Notes under the pieces: generated by a model
Databases searched by the model: none
What the model was told of the DNA's origin: nothing
The model's input: only the letters and a program-made list of their open reading frames with translations
DNA from: Treponema sp.
GTDB taxonomy: Bacteria; Spirochaetota; Spirochaetia; Treponematales; Treponemataceae
Direction: 5' to 3'
NCBI GenBank assembly: GCA_017381365.1
Contig: JAFOCI010000050.1
Coordinates: forward strand, 1 to 48,176
DNA: 48,176 nucleotides
Program-made: the position numbers and the translations under genes
In this document: positions 34,279 through 42,275 of the stretch, in pieces
Layout of the letters: the number at the start of each line of letters is the position of its first letter
Numbering within the stretch: position 1 is the first letter of the stretch

Positions 34279-37020
34279 TTAAAGACTTGCAATGTAAGAT
34301 TCAAGCTTTTCAATCTTTCGCTTGCTTTCTTCCATTTTATCTCTTTCCTGCTGAACAACTTCTGCTGGAGCGTGCTGTGCAAAGTTTCCGTTAAGTTTTG
34401 CTTCGCTGCGCTTTACCCAGACAGTTTCCTGTTCGATTTCCTTCTTGAAGCGGGCAATAAGCTGATCCTTGTTGATTGATTCGTCAACCAGGATAAAAGC
34501 TTCAAATCCTTTGCCCACAGTACCAACAGAGCTTGCAGGTTTTGCTTCAACAAATTCAACGTTTGCTACTCCTGCAAGAAGCTTAATCATGTCTACTTTT
34601 TCGTGACAAACTTCAGCTTCACTTCCCTTTGTAACAAGGATAGCGATGTTAATCTTGTTTGCAGGGTCAATTCCACATTCGGCGCGAAGAGCACGAACCT
34701 GACCGATAAGATCTTTAAGAACGTCAAAACGAGATTGAACAGCTGGGTTGTCACGTTCTGCAGCAACGCAAGGGAATGGAGCATTAATAAGCATTGCCTT
34801 ATAAACGCTTTCAGAAAGAATCTTGTTCTTTCCAGCCTTCTTTCTGTTTTCAACAATTTCTTCAAGAGGAAGCTTACCGTAGATTTCTTCTGTAACAAAT
34901 GGCATGAACGGGTGAAGAAGTCTGAGGGATTCTTCAAGTACATTCAAAAGAACAGAAACTGCTCTGTCTTTTTCGTGTTCATCGCCGTGCCAGAACGAAA
35001 GTTTTGTAGCTTCAACATACCAGTCACAGAATTCATTCCAGAAGAATTCCATAAGGCTGGAAGCTGCATCGTTATAGCGGTAGCTTTCAAGGGCTTCCCG
35101 GTTTGCCTTAACGGCAGCATTCAAACGGCTGTAAATCCATTTATCAAGTTCTGTAAGGTCAGCATCTTTTACAGGAATAAGGTTACGGCCTTCAAGATTT
35201 CCAAGAATGTAGCGGCTTGCATTCCAAACCTTATTACAGAAGCGTGAACCAAGCTTAAAGCTGTCTTTATCGATAAGAATATCCTGTCCCTGGGCACACA
35301 TGAATGAAAGTGTGTACTTAAGGGCATCTGAACCGTAAAGGTCGATGATTTCCAGAGGGTCAATACCGTTACCCAAAGACTTAGACATTTTGCGGCCCTG
35401 CTTATCGCGTACAAGACCGTGGATATAAATGTCGTGGAAAGGAACTTTTCCTGTAAATTCCAGAGAAGCCATAATCATGCGGCTTACCCAGAAGAAGATA
35501 ATGTCGTATGCAGTTACAAGTGCACTTGTAGGGAAGAAAGTTTCCATATCTGGAGTCTTTTCCGGCCAGCCAAGAGTACTGAAAGGCCATAGCCATGAAG
35601 AGAACCATGTATCAAGTACATCTGGGTCCTGGTGAACGTTTTTGCTCTTACACTTTGTACATTCACAGATGTCTGTACGGCTGACCATTGTTTCTCCACA
35701 ATCGTCACAGTACCAGGCAGGAATGCGGTGACCCCACCAGATTTGACGGCTTACACACCAGTCGCGGATGTTTTCAAGCCAGTGAGAATATGTATTTTCC
35801 CATTTTTTTGGGAAGAACTGAATGTCTCCGTTTTTCCATGCAGCCAAAGCCTTGTCTGCCATCGGTTTCATTTTTACGAACCACTGGCTAGACAAATATG
35901 GTTCAACAACAGTCTTACAGCGGTAACATTTACCAACCGAGTGAACCATCTTTTCTTCTTCTTTGAAAAGACCGGCTTCTGTAAGGTCTTCAATTACAAG
36001 CTTACGGGCTTCTTCTGGTTTAAGTCCCTGATATTTTTCAGGAACGTTTTCGTTCATTTTTCCATCTGGAGTAAGAAGATTTATTACTTCAAGGTTATGA
36101 CGCTTACCAACTTCCCAGTCGTTAGGGTCATGAGCTGGAGTGATTTTTACCATACCAGTTCCGAATTCCATGTCAACATAGTCATCAGCGATGATTGGGA
36201 TTTCTTTTCCTGTAAGTGGAAGCTTAAGCATCTTTCCAACGATTGACTTGTAGCGTTCATCATTTGGATTTACGGCAACAGCTGTATCACCAAAGAAAGT
36301 TTCTGGACGAGTTGTAGCAACTTCGATTTTTCCAGAACCGTCTGCATATTCATAGTAAAGGTGATACATTGCACCCTGTGTATCTTCGTGGTCTACTTCG
36401 TCATCTGCAAGGGCAGTTCCACAGCGAGGACACCAGTTTACAAGACGCTGGCCTTTGTACATAAGTCCACGTTCGTAAAGTGTTACGAAAACCTCGCGGA
36501 CAGCCTTAGAAAGACCTTCGTCATAAGTAAAGCGTTCCCGCTCCCAGTCTGTAGAGTTACCAAGCTTTCACTGCTGCTTAACGATGATATCGTGGTGAGC
36601 TTCTTTTACCTGCCATGTGCGTTCAATGAAAGCTTCCCGGCCCAGGTCATTGCGGCTTTTGCCTTCTTTTTTAAGCTGGCGTTCAACAACGTTCTGAGTT
36701 GCAATACCGGCATGGTCTGTACCAGTAAGCCACAAAGTATTGTCACCCTTCATACGGTGATAGCGGACAACGATGTCCTGAAGTGTATTGTTCAAACCGT
36801 GACCCATGTGGAGCACGCCTGTTACGTTTGGAGGAGGAATTACAACTGAATACATTCCTGTCTTGCCGCCACATTCTTTGCAGCTGCAGACATAGTTTTC
36901 ATGGATTGGAGAGTCAGCATCACTGGCTGGCTTAAAATAATTTTCTTTGTCCCATTTGTCGTAAATACGATCTTCAAAATCTTTTGGGTTATAGGCTTTT
37001 TCTAATTCAATTGCTTTCAT
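34279..37020 (-). pseudogene. valS: Valyl-tRNA synthetase with an in-frame UGA at codon 151
   Basis: Read through, the gene is a normal 913-residue ValRS. It has the HIGH motif in P-P-P-N-V-T-G-V-L-H-M-G-H, the KMSKS motif in G-R-K-M-S-K-S-L-G-N, zinc-type Cys pairs (W-C-P-R-C-G; C-D-D-C-G), an anticodon-binding domain and a C-terminal coiled coil. The frame breaks only once, at TGA 36570-36568: ...I-I-V-K-Q-Q-stop-K-L-G-N-S-T-D-W-E-R-E-R-F.... Both sides are in the same frame and well conserved, so this is one substituted codon, not a frameshift. Homologues usually have Lys or Arg there; AGA or CGA to TGA is a one-base change. ValRS is essential, so a sequencing error, suppression or another copy is possible. 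Confidence 0.9.
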
Positions 37021-37028
37021 AATGTTCT

Positions 37029-37057
37029 ATTTTAATGAATTGACACGTTATTATCAA
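37029..37057 (-). promoter_or_regulatory. Promoter of valS giving a leaderless mRNA
   Basis: On the minus strand TTGATA (37057-37052), 17 nt, TAAAAT (37034-37029). The expected start is 37022, two bases before ATG 37020. No ribosome-binding site is visible. Confidence 0.65.
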
Positions 37058-37149
37058 TTATTTCAAGATTACTTTAAGAGGAGGTATTTTTTAGAACTGC
37101 GGTCAAAGTAAAACTAAGTAAGCAGGCATTAGCATGCGCAAGTCGGCAA

Positions 37150-37314
37150 GGGGCTGTCCCAAAAGTAATGAGTGTAGCGCTCATTGAGCCCTTCGACAGT
37201 CTCAGAAACCACCTGCCGAAGGGCTCAGGAACCACTCGTCGAAATGACTGCTACACTAAATGTGGTGGTTTCGATAAACTCAACCACCGTAATGCAAACT
37301 TATTGGACAACCCC
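37150..37314 (+). repeat. Palindromic MITE-like repeat, copy 2 (two 23-bp units)
   Basis: The 165-bp element has ends GGGGCTGTCCCAAAAGT and, on the other strand, GGGGTTGTCCAATAAGT, in the same orientation as copies 1 and 3. It carries two 23-bp units at 37190-37212 and 37213-37235; the first begins CCTTCGACAG, and both end in an A-A-C-C-A-C type segment. The common core hairpin GGTGGTT/AACCACC follows. It lies in the spacer between valS and the thiamine riboswitch. Confidence 0.9.
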
Positions 37315-37510
37315 GACTTGTGCACATTTTTGCCAGCCTCTTTTTTCCTTCCCGTATTTTCATAATTAAACAATTTTTTTGTAAAATCAATTTTATGTTT
37401 AATTTTCAAAAAACTTGAATTTCAGGCAATTTGCATTATGAAAATACTTCCAGTCAGAAAAAGTCTGCCCTCTAAAAACCTTGCTCAAAATCATCTTTTT
37501 TACGATAATG
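37315..37510. other. Spacer between repeat copy 2 and the TPP riboswitch
   Basis: It is AT-rich with no supported gene. A weak promoter-like pair, TTGAAT (37415-37420), 16 nt, TATGAA (37437-37442), could drive the thiamine operon with a leader beginning near 37449, but it is far from consensus. Small open frames here on either strand lack ribosome-binding sites. Confidence 0.4.
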
Positions 37511-37597
37511 ACGGTGGGGAGCTTGGTCAGAACCTTGCTGAGAGTAGACTGTTGTCTTGACCCGAAACCTGATTTGGATAATGCCAACGTAGGAAGA
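37511..37597 (+). promoter_or_regulatory. TPP riboswitch (THI element)
   Basis: The conserved thi-box parts are present in order: GGTGGGGAG, GCTGAGA (37538-37544), GACCCGAAACCTGAT, TTGGATAATGCCAACGTAGG. The CTGAGA and GGATAATGCCA-CGTAGG blocks are the thiamine-pyrophosphate binding core. The thiE Shine-Dalgarno (AGGAAG, 37591-37596) lies in its 3' edge. This favours translational control: TPP binding would hide the site. ATAAT at 37505 could pair with ATTAT at 37598 to close the outer stem. Confidence 0.93.
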
Positions 37598-37600
37598 ATT

Positions 37601-38251
37601 ATGAGCACATCTTTTAACTTAGAAAAATCACTTTTATTGTATGCAATCACAGACCGTCACTGGACTGGTGAAAAAACTTTGCTGGAACAGACAGAAGAAG
37701 CCCTGGAAGGCGGCGCGACTTTCATTCAGATTAGAGAAAAAGATCTGGATGAAGCAAATTTTGAGGCCGAAGCAATTGCCCTTAAAAAACTTTGCGCAAA
37801 ATACAAGGTTCCGTTTGTTGTAAATGACAATGTTGAACTTGCAAAACGAATTGATGCCGACGGCGTTCATGTTGGTCAAAGCGACATGGAAGCCCTTGAC
37901 GTAAGAACCCTTCTTGGACCAGACAAAATAATCGGCGTTTCCGCAAAAAATGTAGAGGAAGCCCTGCTGGCAGAAAAACACGGTGCGGACTATCTTGGCG
38001 TGGGAGCAGTATTTCCTACTTCTTCCAAGGATGATGCCAGCGAAGTAAGCCACCTGCAGCTTAAGGAAATCTGCAGTTCTGTAAAAATTCCTGTTGTTGC
38101 AATCGGTGGAATCACAAAGAACAATGTGCAGCAGCTTAAAGGCAGCGGAATCTGCGGAATTTCTGTAATCAGTGCAATTTTTTCACAGAAAGACATCAAA
38201 TCTGCAACTATGGAATTGCGCAAAAACACAGAAGAAATGCTTAAGGACTAA
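37601..38251 (+). CDS. thiE: Thiamine-phosphate synthase
   Basis: The 216-residue TIM-barrel protein has L-Y-A-I-T-D near its start, I-Q-I-R-E-K-D (diphosphate binding), V-V-N-D-N, D-G-V-H-V-G-Q-S-D, G-V-G-A-V-F-P-T-S-S-K-D-D and V-A-I-G-G-I-T. It couples HMP-pyrophosphate with thiazole phosphate to make TMP. ATG 37601 is chosen: the open frame reaches back to 37481 but that part is the riboswitch, and AGGAAG lies just before 37601. It is the first gene of the riboswitch-controlled operon; the HAD gene follows by 6 nt. Confidence 0.95.
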   Translation: MSTSFNLEKSLLLYAITDRHWTGEKTLLEQTEEALEGGATFIQIREKDLDEANFEAEAIALKKLCAKYKVPFVVNDNVELAKRIDADGVHVGQSDMEALDVRTLLGPDKIIGVSAKNVEEALLAEKHGADYLGVGAVFPTSSKDDASEVSHLQLKEICSSVKIPVVAIGGITKNNVQQLKGSGICGISVISAIFSQKDIKSATMELRKNTEEMLKD

Positions 38252-38257
38252 TTCCTG

Positions 38258-38917
38258 ATGAAAGCCGCAATTTTTGACTTAGACGGAACCCTTTTAGACT
38301 CAATGCCAGTCTGGGCAAACGCAGGAAAAGACATTCTTGCACAGATGGGAATTCAGGCGGAAAAAGATTTAGGCGCAAAGCTTTTAGAAATGAACATGAC
38401 GGAAGGCGCCGCCTACATGATTGAAAAATACAGACTTTCCATTTCAATAGAAGAAATGTGTGCAAAAGTAAATCATTTTTTAAGCGATGCCTACAGACTC
38501 ACAATCCCACAGAAGGAAGGCGTTAAAGATTTTCTTGAATTCCTTAAACGCAAAGGAGTAAGAATGGCAATCTGCACAAATTCAGACAGAGAGCTTTTTA
38601 CGCCGGCCCTTGAACGTCTTGGAATTCTGGATTGCTTTGAAAAGATTTTCACAAGCACAGAGGAAATGCTTTCTAAATCAAATCCAGAATTTTTTATGAA
38701 AGTTTCTGCCGCTTTGAATGCGTCTCCCAAAGAATGCTGGATTTTTGAAGATGCTTTATATGCCGTAAAAGTTGCCGCCGCAGCGGGCTACAAAACTGCA
38801 GGAATTTACGATGAAACAAGCAGAAAGAACGCAGATGAAATGAAAAAAATCTGCTCTGCATTTTTCTGCAATTTTATAGAAGTAAAAAAGTTTTTTAAAA
38901 GTGAGGAAAACAAATGA
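38258..38917 (+). CDS. HAD-superfamily phosphatase, candidate TMP phosphatase
   Basis: The 219-residue protein has the HAD nucleophile motif F-D-L-D-G-T-L-L-D-S (D7, D9), motif II I-C-T-N-S-D, a lysine in motif III (S-K-S-N-P-E-F-F) and acidic motif IV I-F-E-D-A. A helical cap of the beta-phosphoglucomutase/Gph subclass occupies about 15-85. Lying between thiE and thiD (6 nt gap, then ATGA overlap), it most likely acts on a thiamine intermediate, for example TMP to thiamine. That role is inferred from context only; general HAD phosphatases are promiscuous. Confidence 0.85.
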   Translation: MKAAIFDLDGTLLDSMPVWANAGKDILAQMGIQAEKDLGAKLLEMNMTEGAAYMIEKYRLSISIEEMCAKVNHFLSDAYRLTIPQKEGVKDFLEFLKRKGVRMAICTNSDRELFTPALERLGILDCFEKIFTSTEEMLSKSNPEFFMKVSAALNASPKECWIFEDALYAVKVAAAAGYKTAGIYDETSRKNADEMKKICSAFFCNFIEVKKFFKSEENK

Positions 38918-39714
38918 AAACTGCACTTACAATTGCAGGAAGCGATTCTTGTGGTGGAGCAGGAATTCAGGCTGACATTAAGACTATGACCTGCAACGGC
39001 ATTTATGCCATGAGCGCAATCACAGCATTAACAGCCCAGAACACAACCGGAGTTTCTGGCATTTCGGAGGTGACTCCTGAATTTCTTGAACAGCAGATAA
39101 CAGCTGTTGTTACGGACATTAAGCCGGATGCCGTAAAAACAGGAATGATTCCGTCCAGCCAGCAGATTGAAGTTATTGCCAGCTGCATAAAAAAATATGA
39201 TTTGAAAAACATTGTAGTTGATCCTGTCATGGTGGCAACAAGCGGTTCAAAGCTGATTTCTGAAGAAGCAGTTGAAACTTTAAAAAAACAGCTTTTTTCA
39301 CTTGCAGCAGTTGTTACTCCAAACATTCCGGAGGCGGAAATTCTTTCTGGAATGAAAATTGAATCAGAAATGGACATGCAGGTAGCGGCAGAAAAAATCT
39401 GTTTTGAATCTGGCTGCGCTGTTCTTGTAAAAGGCGGACACAGCATAAGCGATGCAAATGATTTTCTGTATGACGGAAAAAACGGAAGATGGTTCATGGG
39501 AAAGCGCATTGAGAATCCGAACACTCACGGAACAGGCTGCACTCTTTCCAGTGCCATTGCCGCAAATCTTGCAAAGGGCGATTCTATTGCAAAAGCCACC
39601 TGCAAGGCAAAGGAATATCTTTCCAATGCAATTGGCGCAATGCTGAATCTTGGAAAAGGCAGCGGTCCGCTGATGCATAACTGGAATGTGGAATACAAAA
39701 GAAAAGCCGACTGA
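38914..39714 (+). CDS. thiD: Hydroxymethylpyrimidine (phosphate) kinase
   Basis: The 266-residue ribokinase-fold protein starts A-L-T-I-A-G-S-D-S-C-G-G-A-G-I-Q-A-D-I-K-T, the ThiD signature. V-K-T-G-M-I, D-P-V-M-V-A-T-S-G, T-P-N-I-P-E-A-E, V-L-V-K-G-G-H and the catalytic G-T-G-C-T-L-S-S-A-I follow. It phosphorylates HMP and HMP-P to HMP-pyrophosphate. Its ATG overlaps the HAD stop (ATGA), with GAGGAAA as ribosome-binding site. A 353-nt repeat-filled spacer separates it from thiC. Confidence 0.95.
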   Translation: MKTALTIAGSDSCGGAGIQADIKTMTCNGIYAMSAITALTAQNTTGVSGISEVTPEFLEQQITAVVTDIKPDAVKTGMIPSSQQIEVIASCIKKYDLKNIVVDPVMVATSGSKLISEEAVETLKKQLFSLAAVVTPNIPEAEILSGMKIESEMDMQVAAEKICFESGCAVLVKGGHSISDANDFLYDGKNGRWFMGKRIENPNTHGTGCTLSSAIAANLAKGDSIAKATCKAKEYLSNAIGAMLNLGKGSGPLMHNWNVEYKRKAD

Positions 39715-39716
39715 CA

Positions 39717-39849
39717 GCGGGGTTTTAGGGGTAAGACCCCTAGGCAGAGGGGTAGCAAAAGACGGCGATGGTTGAGCCTGCGAAACCACCGCTGGCTTTT
39801 GCGTAGGGCAGGCGCCCTCCTAAGGGCTAATCAGACTGCCCGTGACAGA
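39717..39849. repeat. GC-rich structured spacer with long imperfect hairpin
   Basis: It holds AGGGGT/ACCCCT (39727-39741) and then a 19-bp imperfect hairpin. The left arm at 39755-39773 pairs with the right arm at 39784-39802, 16 of 19 positions complementary, with loop GAGCCTGCGA. The region is much richer in G and C than its surroundings and abuts repeat copy 3 directly. The loop and arm share GGTTGAG..GAAACCACC with the core of the MITE-like family, so it may be a diverged or composite relative. No reading frame is supported. Confidence 0.65.
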
Positions 39850-39991
39850 GGGGTTGTCCCAAAAGTAATGAGTGTAGCGCTCATTGAGCCCTTCGACAGG
39901 CTCAGGAACCACTTGTCGAAATGACTGCTACACTAAATGTGGTGGTTTCGATAAACTCAACCACCGTAATGCAAACTTATTGGACAGCCTC
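39850..39991 (+). repeat. Palindromic MITE-like repeat, copy 3 (one 23-bp unit)
   Basis: The 142-bp element has ends GGGGTTGTCCCAAAAGT and, on the other strand, GAGGCTGTCCAATAAGT. It contains exactly one 23-bp unit at 39890-39912 and the shared core hairpin. It stands in the same orientation as copy 2, which lies on the other side of the riboswitch-thiE-HAD-thiD segment. Confidence 0.9.
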
Positions 39992-40067
39992 TTATGTGTA
40001 AGTGAGAACCAAAGGTCCGAACGACAGGTTTGTCGCCCTCCTATAAATTATTTTTTGGAGAAATTAA

Positions 40068-41375
40068 ATGGAATACACAACACAGATGGATGCCGCAAGA
40101 AAAGGCATTGTTACACCAGAAATAAAAACTGTTGCAGAAAAAGAAAAAATGGACGTGAGCCGCCTTATGAAGCTGGTTGCCGAAGGAAAAGTTGCAATTC
40201 CTGCAAACAAGCATCACAAATCCTTGAACCCGGAAGGCGTTGGAAAGGCACTTCGCACTAAAATCAACGTAAATCTGGGCGTAAGCCGTGACTGCAAGGA
40301 CTACGACATTGAAATGCAGAAGGTTATGAGCGCCGTAAATATGGGTGCAGAAGCAATCATGGACCTTTCAAGCCACGGAAACACTCAGCCTTTCCGCCAG
40401 AAACTGACTTCTGAATGCCCGGCAATGATTGGAACTGTTCCAGTTTACGACAGCGTAATCCATTATCAGCGGGATTTGGAAACTTTGACTGCAAAGGATT
40501 TTATTGATGTTGTGCGTTTACACGCAGAAGACGGCGTTGATTTTGTTACAATTCATTGCGGAATTACACGCAAAACAATAGAACAGATTAAACAGCACAA
40601 ACGTAAAATGAACATTGTAAGCCGCGGCGGTTCTCTTGTTTTTGCATGGATGAGCATGACTGGAAATGAAAATCCTTTTTATGAATATTACGATGAAATT
40701 CTTGACATCTGCGAAAAGCACGACGTTACAATTTCTCTTGGTGATGCATGCCGCCCTGGTTGTCTTGCGGATGCAACTGATGTGTGCCAGATTGAAGAGC
40801 TGGTGCGACTTGGCGAGCTTACAAAACGTGCATGGGCTCACAACGTTCAGGTAATGGTAGAAGGACCTGGACATGTTCCAATGGATCAGATTTCAGCCAA
40901 CATGAAGGTTCAGGAAACAATCTGTATGGGAGCACCTTTTTACGTTCTGGGACCGCTGGTTACGGACATTGCACCAGGATACGACCACATAACTTCTGCC
41001 ATTGGCGGCGCAATTGCGGCAATGAACGGAGCAAGTTTTTTGTGCTACGTTACTCCTGCAGAGCATCTTGCTCTTCCAAACGTTGAGGATGTAAAACAGG
41101 GCATTATTGCCAGCAAAATTGCGGCACATGCGGCAGATATTGCAAAAGGAATTCCTGGTGCCAGGGATATTGACGACAGAATGGCAGAAGCACGGCGCAA
41201 TCTTGACTGGGAAGCTCAGTTTGCCTGCGCGATGGATCCAGAAACTGCCAGACAGATTCGTGACAGCCGAAAACCAGAAGAAGACCACAGTGATACCTGC
41301 TCAATGTGCGGAAAATTCTGTGCTGTTCGCAGCATGAACAAAGCTCTTGGCGGCGAAAAGATTGATATTCTATAA
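40068..41375 (+). CDS. thiC: Phosphomethylpyrimidine synthase
   Basis: The 435-residue radical SAM enzyme has [37 protein letters not shown] and E-G-P-G-H-V-P-M. Its C-terminal cluster motif is C-S-M-C-G-K-F-C, the unusual C-x-x-C-x-x-x-x-C of ThiC. It turns aminoimidazole ribotide into HMP phosphate. It is the short form without the extra N-terminal domain. TTGGAG precedes the ATG. No second thi-box lies before it; control may come from read-through of the thiE operon or from a separate promoter in the repeat-rich spacer. The stop overlaps convergent pgeF by 6 nt. Confidence 0.97.
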   Translation: MEYTTQMDAARKGIVTPEIKTVAEKEKMDVSRLMKLVAEGKVAIPANKHHKSLNPEGVGKALRTKINVNLGVSRDCKDYDIEMQKVMSAVNMGAEAIMDLSSHGNTQPFRQKLTSECPAMIGTVPVYDSVIHYQRDLETLTAKDFIDVVRLHAEDGVDFVTIHCGITRKTIEQIKQHKRKMNIVSRGGSLVFAWMSMTGNENPFYEYYDEILDICEKHDVTISLGDACRPGCLADATDVCQIEELVRLGELTKRAWAHNVQVMVEGPGHVPMDQISANMKVQETICMGAPFYVLGPLVTDIAPGYDHITSAIGGAIAAMNGASFLCYVTPAEHLALPNVEDVKQGIIASKIAAHAADIAKGIPGARDIDDRMAEARRNLDWEAQFACAMDPETARQIRDSRKPEEDHSDTCSMCGKFCAVRSMNKALGGEKIDIL

Positions 41376-42188
41376 TGATACACAGAAAGCAGCCTGAACA
41401 GTGAATTCTGCCCCCAGACTTGTTTCCCGGCGGTTGGAACCAAAAATGTCATTGCAGCAGGTACAATCAGTTGCAATGACAATATTTTCTTCCCGGATTC
41501 CAGAGCGGGCAAGAACAGATATATTTGCATCTTCAAGGCTAAGGCGGTACAAAGGACCAGAGCCGCTATTCCAGCTGCAGGCGGCACCTTTACAAAGCAC
41601 TTCGCCCTCTTCTATTCGTTTTACACAATCCAAAGAAAAATTCCTGAAAAAATAATCAGCCCGTTCCTGATTTACAACATAACAGCAGCTGCGAATATGA
41701 GGTCCAATGGCAACGCAAATATCTTCCGGTTTTGCAGAAAAATTTTGTACTGCCAGTTCCACCGCTTTTTCAACAATTCCAGTTCCTTTCCATCCAGAAT
41801 GAACCACTCCAAAAAATTTCGTGACAGGATCAAAAAGAAACAAAGGCATACAGTCTGCAACAGTAACCACGGGCATTAACATGGGATTTTTTGTGATTAT
41901 TCCGTCAGAAATCTTTTCAAAAGTTTCATCTGCCCTGTCAACAACTTCCACCAGTTTTGTGTGATCAAGCTGAACCTGAGCAACTGTTCTTCCGCCAAAA
42001 GAATCCCCAATCTGCTGAAGAGTCTGTATTCGATTTTCGTTGGTTTCGTTCCATTTAAAGCGCATGGAGCCTGCAGAGCGCAAGGTCAGTCCCCAGCGGG
42101 CTCCATCAACGGCTTTTCCATTGCAGAAAAAAGGAAAGGAGACGTATTTTTCACCATTACAATTTTTAGAAATTGTTATTTTTTTCAT
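41370..42188 (-). CDS. pgeF: Polyphenol oxidase/laccase-domain protein (PgeF/YfiH family)
   Basis: The 272-residue protein shows the family pattern: [20 protein letters not shown] (metal-binding His), [13 protein letters not shown] and D-C-T-C-C-N with F-G-S-N-R-R-E at the C-terminus. These proteins, once called laccases, act on purine nucleosides or on mis-linked cell-wall precursors depending on the species; which applies here is unknown. TAGGAA precedes the start. It stands alone, convergent with thiC. Confidence 0.9.
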   Translation of the reverse strand: MKKITISKNCNGEKYVSFPFFCNGKAVDGARWGLTLRSAGSMRFKWNETNENRIQTLQQIGDSFGGRTVAQVQLDHTKLVEVVDRADETFEKISDGIITKNPMLMPVVTVADCMPLFLFDPVTKFFGVVHSGWKGTGIVEKAVELAVQNFSAKPEDICVAIGPHIRSCCYVVNQERADYFFRNFSLDCVKRIEEGEVLCKGAACSWNSGSGPLYRLSLEDANISVLARSGIREENIVIATDCTCCNDIFGSNRRETSLGAEFTVQAAFCVSL

Positions 42189-42275
42189 TTAATTCCTACT
42201 ATAATTTGCAGTTTTTTAATTCAAATTTTAATTGATAATGTATAAATTATTCTGCAAAAAAATATGATTTTCAAA

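Noticed and set aside
34603-35247. 214-residue plus-strand open frame opposite valS
   Set aside because: Antisense shadow of a well-conserved coding region; no start signal and no recognisable family.
36568-36570. UGA in valS as a selenocysteine codon
   Set aside because: Homologues have Lys or Arg, not Cys or Sec, at this place, and no convincing SECIS-like hairpin follows within 40 nt.
37481-37600. N-terminal extension of thiE by 40 codons
   Set aside because: The stretch is the TPP riboswitch; the true start at 37601 has its own ribosome-binding site and matches where ThiE proteins begin.
37399-37650. 83-residue minus-strand open frame
   Set aside because: It runs antisense across the riboswitch and the thiE start and has no ribosome-binding site.
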